A DNA stretch of 64,000 nucleotides, from contig CAVVWM010000002.1 of assembly GCA_963751955.1 (NCBI GenBank), positions 682,001-746,000 on the forward strand. The letters are read 5' to 3'. This DNA is from JABDIY01 sp963751955 (GTDB lineage Bacteria > Actinomycetota > Acidimicrobiia > Acidimicrobiales > SZUA-35). A model generated the notes under the pieces. The model saw only the letters and a program-made list of their open reading frames with translations, had not been told where the DNA came from and made no database searches. Both the position numbers and the translations under genes were made by a program. Shown here one piece after another: positions 25,008 to 32,910 of the stretch. Each line of letters begins with the position of its first letter. Position 1 is the stretch's first letter.

Positions 25008-25796
25008 ATGGATTACTCCAGCCTGGTCGTGGGCGCAATAACAATCTCATGGCTCATGCTGACCGTTTGGGGCATCAGCGTTACGACTACCGATGCCTCG
25101 ATCGTCGATATCGCTTGGGGTGTCGGCTTCGTAGTCGTGGCGTGGGCGCTGTGGCGCACAGCCGAGGGAAACACAGGCCGACAGAACCTCTTGTTGTTCA
25201 TGGTGACGTTATGGGGCGCTCGGCTCTCCCTTTATCTTGCCTGGCGGAACCTCGGTCACGGCGAAGACAAACGGTATGCGCGGATGCGACGCAAGCGGGG
25301 TGATCGATTCTGGCTCATCAGCCTTGTCACGGTGTTTGGCCTGCAAGGAGTAGTCATGTGGATCGTCTCGCTCCCCGTTCAGATTGGCATGTCTGTCCCA
25401 ACCCCTGACCTCGGCGCGCTGGCCTGGATCGGCACGGCCCTATGGATCGTCGGCATATCTTTCGAGACGATCGCAGATTGGCAACTAGCGAAATTCAAGA
25501 AGAACAACTTCAACGCTGGAAAGACGCTCAAGACCGGTCTCTGGGCGTGGACCCGACACCCCAACTACTTCGGCGACGCCTGTGTGTGGACCGGCATCGG
25601 CATAGTGTCCCTTGAAGTTGGCGGATGGGCCGGGGCAATCGGACTCATCGGCCCGATCATCATGACGTATTCTCTGGTCAACGTCAGCGGTAAGGCGCTA
25701 CTGGAGAAGGATCTCGTGCTCAGGCGTCCCGGATACGCCGAGTATGTCGAGTCGACCTCTGGCTTCTTCCCTCGTCCACCCACACGCCGACCGTGA
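25008..25796 (+). CDS. DUF1295 / steroid 5-alpha-reductase-like membrane protein
   Basis: 262 residues, about six helices. The C-terminal segment TGLWAWTRHPNYFGDACVW and the end RRPGYAEYVESTSGFFP are the signature of DUF1295 proteins, related to steroid/3-oxo-5-alpha reductases and isoprenylcysteine methyltransferases. The substrate in bacteria is unknown, probably a lipid or polyisoprenoid. Co-directional with the acyltransferase. Confidence 0.9.
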   Translation: MDYSSLVVGAITISWLMLTVWGISVTTTDASIVDIAWGVGFVVVAWALWRTAEGNTGRQNLLLFMVTLWGARLSLYLAWRNLGHGEDKRYARMRRKRGDRFWLISLVTVFGLQGVVMWIVSLPVQIGMSVPTPDLGALAWIGTALWIVGISFETIADWQLAKFKKNNFNAGKTLKTGLWAWTRHPNYFGDACVWTGIGIVSLEVGGWAGAIGLIGPIIMTYSLVNVSGKALLEKDLVLRRPGYAEYVESTSGFFPRPPTRRP

Positions 25797-25857
25797 CCGG
25801 AACAGAGAACAGCGCACAGAGGGAGTCATTCTCGACAAATGCTGCGACAGTGGGGGT

Positions 25858-26601
25858 ATGAGTTTGTTGCGTGATCGTTACCTATCACAGGTGGCCGACG
25901 AGTCCGCCCGGTTACTCGCCACCGATGCCGCTGTTCTTGGCCATCCCATACCTCACATCGAGGGCTGGACCGTCGGCGATGTCATCGGCCACACCGGTTG
26001 GGTGGCACGCTACGCAACACTGCTCCAATCAGCGAGCCCGGAGGATCCTCCCTCAAGGGCCGCGATCCCCAACCCACCAGCCGGATCTGACGTGCTCGCG
26101 TGGGCCTCCGAAGCCGTTGCCGGACTTACCGAGGCGTTGGAGCACTCCGATCCCGACACCATCCGACCATCATTCGCCGGACCGGTTCCTGCCTACTGGT
26201 GGGTGCGCCGCATGGCCCACGAACTGAGCATGCACCGCTGGGATATCGACTCAGCGACCGGCACTGCTCAACCGATCGACGCTGAGATATCCGTCGACGG
26301 CATCGACGAGATATTCGAGGTGTTCGTTCCCGCTCGAATGAGATTCGAAACGCTTGCCGCGAGCGGCGAGACGGTGCATCTCCACTCCACCGATGAGGGC
26401 AAAGGTGCCGGTGAATGGACCGCCACCCTCATGGCCGACAAGATCGAATGGGACCACAGCCACTCCAAGAGCGACGTTGCGGTTCGGGGAACCGCATCAG
26501 ACCTCCTTCTGATGATGTGGAGTCGGATCCCAGCAACTCGGCTGGAGGTCTTTGGCGACGCATCCCTGATCGACCGTTGGCAGGAAGCAGCGACGTTCTG
26601 A
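25858..26601 (+). CDS. Maleylpyruvate isomerase family (MDMPI), mycothiol-dependent enzyme
   Basis: 247-residue DinB-fold protein. The N-terminal helix bundle has VGDVIGHTGWVARY and the metal site segment MAHELSMHRWDID, whose histidines and glutamate form the zinc site of the MDMPI group. A small C-terminal SCP2-like domain follows. Enzymes of this family use mycothiol as a thiol cofactor or S-transfer partner, consistent with an actinobacterium. The actual substrate is unknown. ATG 25858 is preferred over upstream in-frame starts lying inside the previous gene. Confidence 0.85.
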   Translation: MSLLRDRYLSQVADESARLLATDAAVLGHPIPHIEGWTVGDVIGHTGWVARYATLLQSASPEDPPSRAAIPNPPAGSDVLAWASEAVAGLTEALEHSDPDTIRPSFAGPVPAYWWVRRMAHELSMHRWDIDSATGTAQPIDAEISVDGIDEIFEVFVPARMRFETLAASGETVHLHSTDEGKGAGEWTATLMADKIEWDHSHSKSDVAVRGTASDLLLMMWSRIPATRLEVFGDASLIDRWQEAATF

Positions 26602-26750
26602 TGTTGACTCTCGCCCGACGCGTAGCTACGGCGCTCTCAATGGCCGGCTTCTTGGCGGCGGTTTTCCGCTTGCGAGGCCAGGGCGGGGTACCGCCTCGCA
26701 GCGGGGGTTGGACAGAGATCGATGACTCGGAGTACTCCTCTGGCGGCTGA
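26601..26750 (+). CDS. Small coupled membrane peptide
   Basis: 49 residues starting at an ATG that shares its A with the stop of the MDMPI gene (TGATG) and ending inside the next gene. A short hydrophobic helix (VATALSMAGFLAAVF) is followed by RLRGQGGVPPRSGGW. The overlap arrangement on both sides argues for translation; there is no family evidence. Confidence 0.45.
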   Translation: MLTLARRVATALSMAGFLAAVFRLRGQGGVPPRSGGWTEIDDSEYSSGG

Positions 26751-27729
26751 CCCCATCGGCATCGTGGGCCTGGGCAGGGTAGGGTCCCACGCTGCCCGCC
26801 AATTGCGGACCACCGAGGCTCCGCTGGTGGTCTTCGATACCGACCGTGCCCAGCGGGAGCGCATCCTGGGAGCCCTCCGACCACAGGATCGAATCGGTGA
26901 ACCAAATGGCGGTCCAGCGAGGACAGTGATTCTCGCAACTCCAGCAGGTCGCCACGCCGCTGTGGCCATAGCCCTCGTGCAGGCGGGCGTGTCGGTGATC
27001 TCCACCAGCGACGCTCCTCGAGATGTTCATGCGCTACTCGATCTCAACAATTCGGCGATCGATCACGGGGTTACGGTGGTTGCCGGTGTTGGTCTCTCCC
27101 CGGGCTATTCCTGTTTGCACGCCCTCCACGCCTCGCGGAACTTCACCAGTGTTGAGGAGCTGTCTGTATGGACCACTGGTACCGCTGGACCTGCATGCGC
27201 CCGGCGCCACCACCAATCCCTTCGACAGCCCGGGCATGTGGTGATCGACCGACGCTGGGTCGAGAAGCGGGGCGGGTCAGGGCGCGATCTGACCTGGTTC
27301 CCCGGTGAATTGGGCGCTCGAGACTGTTATCGCGGTGCACTGGCCGAGCCAATTCTGCTCCACCGGCTCTTCCCGACCGCTCGCCGCATCTCATCCCGCA
27401 CGTCGGCGACCCGCCGGGATGCACTCACCCGCTCGCTCCCAATGCTCCGTCGACCCCATTTGGATGGGGGTCCGGGCGGCATTCGGGTCGAGGTGCGTGG
27501 CACCGACTCCGGCGGCGGTTATCGCACCGAGGTACGGGGAGCGATGGTGTTTCCTTCCGTCGCTACTGGCGCAGTCGCAGCTGTCGCAGCCCGTGAGGTT
27601 CACCTTGGCTCTCCACGACGAGGCGCAATGGGCTTGGCAGAACTGGCCGGCGATCCAGCCATCATGCTCGCGGAACTACATCGACGAGGCGTTACTGCAG
27701 CCCGGTTCGAGGGGACCGATACGACATAG
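26722..27729 (+). CDS. NAD(P)-binding dehydrogenase, saccharopine-dehydrogenase-like
   Basis: 335 residues with an N-terminal Rossmann fold: GIVGLGRVGSHAARQL is the dinucleotide-binding loop, followed by an acidic residue (VVFDTD) that would select NAD. The middle has VVAGVGLSPGYSCL. Overall shape resembles saccharopine dehydrogenase-like or homoserine/aspartate dehydrogenase-like reductases, but catalytic residues cannot be assigned. It overlaps the small peptide gene by 29 bases. Confidence 0.65.
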   Translation: MTRSTPLAADPIGIVGLGRVGSHAARQLRTTEAPLVVFDTDRAQRERILGALRPQDRIGEPNGGPARTVILATPAGRHAAVAIALVQAGVSVISTSDAPRDVHALLDLNNSAIDHGVTVVAGVGLSPGYSCLHALHASRNFTSVEELSVWTTGTAGPACARRHHQSLRQPGHVVIDRRWVEKRGGSGRDLTWFPGELGARDCYRGALAEPILLHRLFPTARRISSRTSATRRDALTRSLPMLRRPHLDGGPGGIRVEVRGTDSGGGYRTEVRGAMVFPSVATGAVAAVAAREVHLGSPRRGAMGLAELAGDPAIMLAELHRRGVTAARFEGTDTT

Positions 27730-27834
27730 TGCCGACTGCGCTATCCAATTTCTCGACCCAGAGTGGTAAAATCATTCAAGTTTGGACTCTGCGTGGTCGA
27801 TATGAACGACAACAAAAGAATATTCACAAATCGC

Positions 27835-27863
27835 TCAAGTTCTGTGCCTTGCCGTGCCGATAA
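27835..27863 (+). promoter_or_regulatory. FliA/WhiG-type promoter in front of the FliA/WhiG-type sigma gene
   Basis: GCCGATAA (27856-27863) is an exact match to the -10 of sigma-28/WhiG promoters. TCAAGTTC (27835-27842) matches the -35 TAAAGTTT at six of eight positions, with a spacer two bases longer than usual. The predicted start would be near 27870, leaving a leader of about 17 bases with GGAGG. This fits autoregulation of the sigma gene. Confidence 0.5.
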
Positions 27864-27886
27864 CCCATCCGGCTATGGAGGACACA

Positions 27887-28783
27887 ATGCAAAGGACCAA
27901 GGATATGGGCGATATGAACCTGACCGAGATCAACGAACGCATCGAGACGCACCTGCCTCTCGTCAAACATGTTGTATTTCAGGTCGCAGTGCACTTTCCC
28001 AGGCACGTTGACCGTGAGGATCTGGCCCGAGCTGGAGCACTCGGATTGGTAGAAGCTTCTCGTCGCTATGACGAGGAACGGGGTGTTCCTTTCGAACGAT
28101 TTGCCGCCCAGCGCATTCGCGGCGCAATCCTCGACTCGGTTCGGGCAGCAGACTGGGCACCCCGATCGGTCCGCCTACTGGCCCGACGGCTCGAGAGCAC
28201 CGAGCAGTATCTCGCCTCCGAGCTAGGCCGGGTACCCACCCTTCAGGAAATGGCGATAGAGCTCGGTGTCGGCATGGACGAGCTGTCCAAGCTGCGCGAT
28301 CGACTGTTCCGAAGTGTTGTGTTGGCCTTGGACCACGAGACCAGTAGCGATGCTGACGAGGATTTGACCCTGGTGGACGTGCTCGAAGATCAGAGCTGCG
28401 TGGAACCCTCCGAAGAACTTGAAACCCGCGAGCTTCACAGCTTCCTGCGTGATGCGGTTGGCCTGCTCCCCGAGCGTCAACGGTTTGTGATCGTCGGATA
28501 CTTCCTCGAAGGTAAGACCTCGCAGGATCTCGCCCGTTTCCTGGGTGTCACCGAATCACGCATATCTCAACTCCGCAGCGAAGCACTTCGCAACCTCAAA
28601 CTTGGAATCGAAGCCCAGTTCGACGAGACAGACGAAGATGCCCCCGCCGGTCGAGTTGCCAAGCGCCAAGCTGCCTACGCCAGCGCGCTGGGCGAAGAAA
28701 GCGAATGGAAAGACCGTTTGGGTCGCTGGGACATCGGCTACGACGTCCCCGAAGATCTGCTACTTCCGGTAGGAACGATCTAA
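27887..28783 (+). CDS. RNA polymerase sigma factor, FliA/WhiG family
   Basis: 298-residue group 3 sigma-70 factor. Region 2 is THLPLVKHVVFQVA through REDLARAGALGLVEASRRY and FAAQRIRGAILDSVR. Region 3 follows, and region 4 has ERQRFVIVGYFLEGKTSQD and VTESRISQLRSEALRNL. ATG 27887 has GGAGG at ideal distance; a GTG at 27854 would destroy the promoter reading. The family drives flagellar genes or, in Streptomyces, sporulation; no flagellar gene is visible here. The C-terminal tail after region 4 (about 60 residues) is longer than usual. Confidence 0.93.
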   Translation: MQRTKDMGDMNLTEINERIETHLPLVKHVVFQVAVHFPRHVDREDLARAGALGLVEASRRYDEERGVPFERFAAQRIRGAILDSVRAADWAPRSVRLLARRLESTEQYLASELGRVPTLQEMAIELGVGMDELSKLRDRLFRSVVLALDHETSSDADEDLTLVDVLEDQSCVEPSEELETRELHSFLRDAVGLLPERQRFVIVGYFLEGKTSQDLARFLGVTESRISQLRSEALRNLKLGIEAQFDETDEDAPAGRVAKRQAAYASALGEESEWKDRLGRWDIGYDVPEDLLLPVGTI

Positions 28784-28808
28784 CCCACACCCTTTCCCCT
28801 ACGTACTT

Positions 28809-28833
28809 CGGCCCCGGCACCACGCCGGGGCCG
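28809..28833 (+). terminator. Rho-independent terminator after sigma gene
   Basis: CGGCCCCGGC and GCCGGGGCCG form a perfect 10-bp stem with an ACCAC loop, followed a few bases later by TTTT. The rest of the stretch to the tRNA shows no gene. Confidence 0.75.
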
Positions 28834-29006
28834 AGTGCGTTTTGTGCTCCCGGTGCGAGTCGAGGTCCGTAGGGACCACCAAGCGAGCGCCAGCGACTGA
28901 GAACGTGGGCCCAAAGGAGCGAGCAAAGACAACCGAACCTCAAGCAACTCCAAAGGCCGTCAGGCCGACGAGTTGCCAGGAACGGGCCCCTGCAGGGGAA
29001 GAGTCG

Positions 29007-29080
<74 letters not shown>

Positions 29081-29145
29081 GCTTTGCGGTCCCCGAAGGC
29101 TAGCGGCTGGGGTCTTCCATCCGCTACCAACTTCAGCCTGGTGAC

Positions 29146-29970
29146 CTACTCGGCTTCGCCAGCGCGTTCGGCCTTCATGGCCTTGGACTGGACCCGCCGA
29201 ACAGTGCGAACCCGCTCCTCCTCGATCACCGTGAAGCGGATGCCGCCGGTGAGGTCAGAGATCAGGTTGAACACGACGCCCAGCAGTACCAGTAGCACCG
29301 AGGATGCAAGGGTCATCATGGCCGCGCCGACAACCGCAGCCCTGAAGACCGCTGACTCGTCGATCACGAACTCCTCCAACGAACCGAGCTCGGCGATCAG
29401 GCTTTCTAGATTCTCGACAACACCAGCGAGTTCAGCTGCGTTCCAGACCAGAACCGCGGACAGCAGGAGTGCTCCAAAAATCACTACGTGGAACAAGATC
29501 GAGAATCGTAGGACCGACCAGGGATCGACATGTCGGACGACTCTCCGAACCTTCCGAGCTTTCAGCTTCGGACGTCCCCCAGCGTTTTCGATCCGGAAAT
29601 CGATGACAGTATTCGGATCCGACGCAAGGCGTCGTGGAATGACTATCTGTTCGTTCGAGACGGTGCCGGGCTGCAGCACGGGAGGAGTGGTGGGAACTCC
29701 GACGGGGCCCGCGGGTGCCAAAGGGGCAACCGTGGGTGGCCGATCCGCCACAGGCGCTGCACGAGAAGTTCCGGTATCGAGATCAATGACGGTGTCACCG
29801 AACGCGTCGCTTCCGAGCGGGTCGTTGTCAAGGTCGAAGAACTCATCGGTAGCCGGCTCGAATCCGAGAGCCTGAACCAAATCGTCGTCGATCACCAATT
29901 CGTCCGAGGCGGTGTTGGGCGGAACCATACGGCGGAGATCATAGTTGGATTCCGGCGATTTCGATAGCAC
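29146..29970 (-). CDS. DUF3566 membrane protein
   Basis: 274 residues: a long disordered acidic/proline-rich N-terminus (about 1-135), a basic stretch KLKARKVRRVVRHVDPWSVL, and two helices separated by about 45 residues, ending in a cytoplasmic basic tail. This matches actinobacterial DUF3566, found beside gyrA and tRNA-Ile. Function is unknown. Third gene of the gyrB-gyrA run, after the TadE-like gene by two bases. Confidence 0.87.
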   Translation of the reverse strand: MLSKSPESNYDLRRMVPPNTASDELVIDDDLVQALGFEPATDEFFDLDNDPLGSDAFGDTVIDLDTGTSRAAPVADRPPTVAPLAPAGPVGVPTTPPVLQPGTVSNEQIVIPRRLASDPNTVIDFRIENAGGRPKLKARKVRRVVRHVDPWSVLRFSILFHVVIFGALLLSAVLVWNAAELAGVVENLESLIAELGSLEEFVIDESAVFRAAVVGAAMMTLASSVLLVLLGVVFNLISDLTGGIRFTVIEEERVRTVRRVQSKAMKAERAGEAE

Positions 29971-29972
29971 CC

Positions 29973-30317
29973 CTACCGCGCTGGGCGAATCTGCTTCTCC
30001 GCCCGAGCCTGTGCTGCGATCCCGTTTCTCTCCACTGTGACACCAACTTCGGACCCATTCTGTTCAAAACTGACCAACACCGCGTCGTTCGCCGACGCAA
30101 TCTTGGTGGCTGCGTCCTTGCCTGCGCTTGCTCCGGCAAGCGCAGCCGCATCGGCTGCAGACTGTGCCGCAGCTCGTTCAGCAGCCCGGTTTGCCACGCC
30201 GACAACAAGCAGGCAGCACAGCACGGTAACAGCCAGCCAAAGGCCAAACGCCGCAGCGAGAACTCCGCGTTCTGATAGTCGACGAGGTCCTTCCGACACC
30301 ACTTGAAGTGTAGACAC
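29973..30317 (-). CDS. TadE/Flp-like minor pseudopilin-type protein
   Basis: 114 residues with one long N-terminal helix (AAAFGLWLAVTVLCCLLVVGVANRAA) and the alanine-rich AAAQSAADAAALAGA segment typical of TadE/TadG and the actinobacterial secretion-neighbourhood TadE-like proteins. No pilus ATPase or prepilin peptidase is adjacent, so it is an isolated member between gyrA and DUF3566. Confidence 0.75.
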   Translation of the reverse strand: MSTLQVVSEGPRRLSERGVLAAAFGLWLAVTVLCCLLVVGVANRAAERAAAQSAADAAALAGASAGKDAATKIASANDAVLVSFEQNGSEVGVTVERNGIAAQARAEKQIRPAR

Positions 30318-30342
30318 AACTTACGCTAAATAACGTTAAACC

Positions 30343-32901
30343 TCATTCAACTTCGTCAGAATCAGTTTCGGCGACTTCGACTTCGAACTCTTGCTCAATG
30401 CCGGCGTCGTCAAGGACGTCGGAATCTTCGGGCGCTTCGAGGAGTCGCGCCACCGCCGAAACTCGATCATCTGACCCCAGGTTCATCACGCGTACCCCGG
30501 TTGCATCCCGACCCTGTTGGGAGATCTCGTCGACTCTCGTACGAATGACGACGCCGTTGTTGGAGATCAGTAGAACCTCGTCGTTCTCGGTCACGAACAT
30601 CGCTCCGGCAACAACACCTTTCTTCTGATTGACCTTCACGCACCGGACACCGAGACCCGCCCGGTTCTTGGGCGTGAACAGCCCAGGATTCACCCGTTTG
30701 CCAAAACCCTCATCGGTCACAACCAGGAGATCGGCTTCGGGATGATTCACATCCATCGAAACCAGTCGGTCGCCTTCCCGGAATTTCATGCCGCGGACCC
30801 CAGCGGCGGTACGACCCATGGCTCGTACCTGGTCTTCCTTGAAGCGCAGGGCCTGACCCTTTTGCGACACCATGAAGATGTCGAGCACCCCGTTTGTAGG
30901 AACAACGGTGACGAGTTCGTCGCCGTCGTTGAGCTTGATAGCGCGAAGACCGGCTTTGAGGTTGCTGTCATAGGCGTTGAAGACGGTCTTCTTCACTCGA
31001 CCCATCCGAGTGGCAAAGAACAGGTAACGATTCGTTTCGTAGTCCCGGGTATCGATGATCGCCTGAATCGTCTCGTCGGGATCGACCTGGAGCAGGTTGA
31101 CCAATGCCAGCCCGCGCGACTGACGGCTGGTGATGGGGACCTGGTGGGCTTTGATCCGGTAGACCTTCCCTCGGTTTGAGAAGAACAACAGATAGGCGTG
31201 GGCCGAGGTTTGCAAAAGATGGGTAATGAGATCCTCGTCGTCGTCCTTGACCTTCGCACCGGTTACCCCCCGTCCGCCCCGAGCCTGGGCTCGGAATTCC
31301 GATACCGACAATGACTTGATGTAGCCGCTGGCGGTGAGGGTGATGATCACTTCCTCGTCATCGATCAGATCTTCGATACCCAGTTCGCCCGGATCGTTGA
31401 CCAGTTGGCTCCTGCGGTCGGTAGCGAACTCTTCTTTGATCTCGAGAAGTTCCTGTTTGATCACCTCGTCGCGGCGTTCTGGACTGTTGAGAATCTCATC
31501 CAGCTCTGCGATGAGGTCCCGTGCAGCCGTCATCCGCTCTTGGAGATCGATCCGAGCCAACCGGGTGAGCTGTCCGATCTGCATCGACAGAATGGCATCG
31601 GCCTGAGCCGGTGAGAACGAGAAAGGTTCGGCTTCCAAGCCTTCGCGGGCGGCAGCCCGATCTTCACTGGCTCTGATCAACGCAATGATTTCGTCGAGCA
31701 CGTCACGAGCTCGGAGCAAACCTTCATCGATGTGAAGTTTGCGGGCTGCCTCGTCACGGTCGTATTGGGAACGTCGAGTGATGACCTCTCGTTGATGATC
31801 GACGTAGGCAACCAGCAGGTCACGCAGATTCATCTGCCGGGGTATCCCGTCGACGAGCGCGACCATATTGGCGCTGAAGGTCATCTGCATAGGTGTGTGC
31901 TTGTAGAGGTTGTTGAGCACGACGATGGCGGGAGCGTCGCGTTTGAGCTCGAACACCAGTCGAAGTTTGCCGCGGGCCGATTCGTTCCGGATCTCGCGGA
32001 TCCCGTCGATCACACCACGTTCGACGGCATCAGCGGCCTTTTCGGCGATCCGGTCGACCGAGGTTTGATACGGCACTTCGGTGACCACGATCTCGGACTT
32101 GTTGCCCTTCTCCATGATCTCGGCGACAGCTCGCATCTTGATGCTGCCCTTACCGCTTCGGTAGGCGTCTCTGATACCGCCCCGACCCAGGATTTGGGCC
32201 CCCGTGGGAAAGTCGGGTCCCAGAACAAACTGTGCCAGATCATCTGAGGTGGCCTCTGGATTCCCGATGAGGTGCACGGTGGCGTCGATCGCCTCGCCAA
32301 GGTTGTGGGGTGGGATGTTGGTAGCCATACCAACTGCGATGCCCTGGCTTCCGTTGACCAACAAGTTTGGGAAACGAGACGGTAGAACCGTGGGCTCCGC
32401 CTTTTTCCCGTCGAAGTTGTCCGCCATGTCGACGGTATCTTTGTCGATTCCCTCCACCATCCGCATGGCCAGGGCGGTGAGCCGAGCTTCGGTATAGCGA
32501 TACGCGGCGGGCGGGTCGTCGGGCGAGCCGAAGTTGCCGTGGGGATCGACCAGGGTGTGCCGCAGTGAGAAGGTTTGACCCATTCGCACCATGGCGTCAT
32601 AGATGGCGGTGTCGCCGTGGGGATGGTAACTACCGATCACTTCGCCGACCACGGTTGCGCTCTTCACATGGGCCCGGGCCGGTGTGTGCCCGCGGTCGTA
32701 CATGGCCCACAGAATCCGGCGATGAACCGGCTTGAGACCGTCGCGGGCATCGGGCAACGCACGAGACACGATGACCGACATGGCGTACTCGAGGAACGAG
32801 TTCTCCATCTCGGTCTGGATCTCGATGGGTTCAATGCCTTCGGGTAAACCGTCGGAATCGAGGTCGCTATTGCTGTCGTTGGGGTTTGGAACCTCAGTCA
32901 T
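30343..32901 (-). CDS. gyrA: DNA gyrase subunit A
   Basis: 852-residue type IIA topoisomerase subunit that breaks and reseals DNA. Catalytic Tyr136 is in AAYRYTEARL. The quinolone-binding region reads YHPHGDTAIYDAMVRM, with Thr98 at the position of E. coli Ser83 and Asp102 at Asp87. The GyrA box appears as QARGGRGVTG. The C-terminal tail ends in an acidic stretch. It starts 10 bases after gyrB stops, so the two are co-transcribed. Confidence 0.98.
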   Translation of the reverse strand: MTEVPNPNDSNSDLDSDGLPEGIEPIEIQTEMENSFLEYAMSVIVSRALPDARDGLKPVHRRILWAMYDRGHTPARAHVKSATVVGEVIGSYHPHGDTAIYDAMVRMGQTFSLRHTLVDPHGNFGSPDDPPAAYRYTEARLTALAMRMVEGIDKDTVDMADNFDGKKAEPTVLPSRFPNLLVNGSQGIAVGMATNIPPHNLGEAIDATVHLIGNPEATSDDLAQFVLGPDFPTGAQILGRGGIRDAYRSGKGSIKMRAVAEIMEKGNKSEIVVTEVPYQTSVDRIAEKAADAVERGVIDGIREIRNESARGKLRLVFELKRDAPAIVVLNNLYKHTPMQMTFSANMVALVDGIPRQMNLRDLLVAYVDHQREVITRRSQYDRDEAARKLHIDEGLLRARDVLDEIIALIRASEDRAAAREGLEAEPFSFSPAQADAILSMQIGQLTRLARIDLQERMTAARDLIAELDEILNSPERRDEVIKQELLEIKEEFATDRRSQLVNDPGELGIEDLIDDEEVIITLTASGYIKSLSVSEFRAQARGGRGVTGAKVKDDDEDLITHLLQTSAHAYLLFFSNRGKVYRIKAHQVPITSRQSRGLALVNLLQVDPDETIQAIIDTRDYETNRYLFFATRMGRVKKTVFNAYDSNLKAGLRAIKLNDGDELVTVVPTNGVLDIFMVSQKGQALRFKEDQVRAMGRTAAGVRGMKFREGDRLVSMDVNHPEADLLVVTDEGFGKRVNPGLFTPKNRAGLGVRCVKVNQKKGVVAGAMFVTENDEVLLISNNGVVIRTRVDEISQQGRDATGVRVMNLGSDDRVSAVARLLEAPEDSDVLDDAGIEQEFEVEVAETDSDEVE

Positions 32902-32910
32902 GTTGTGCCT

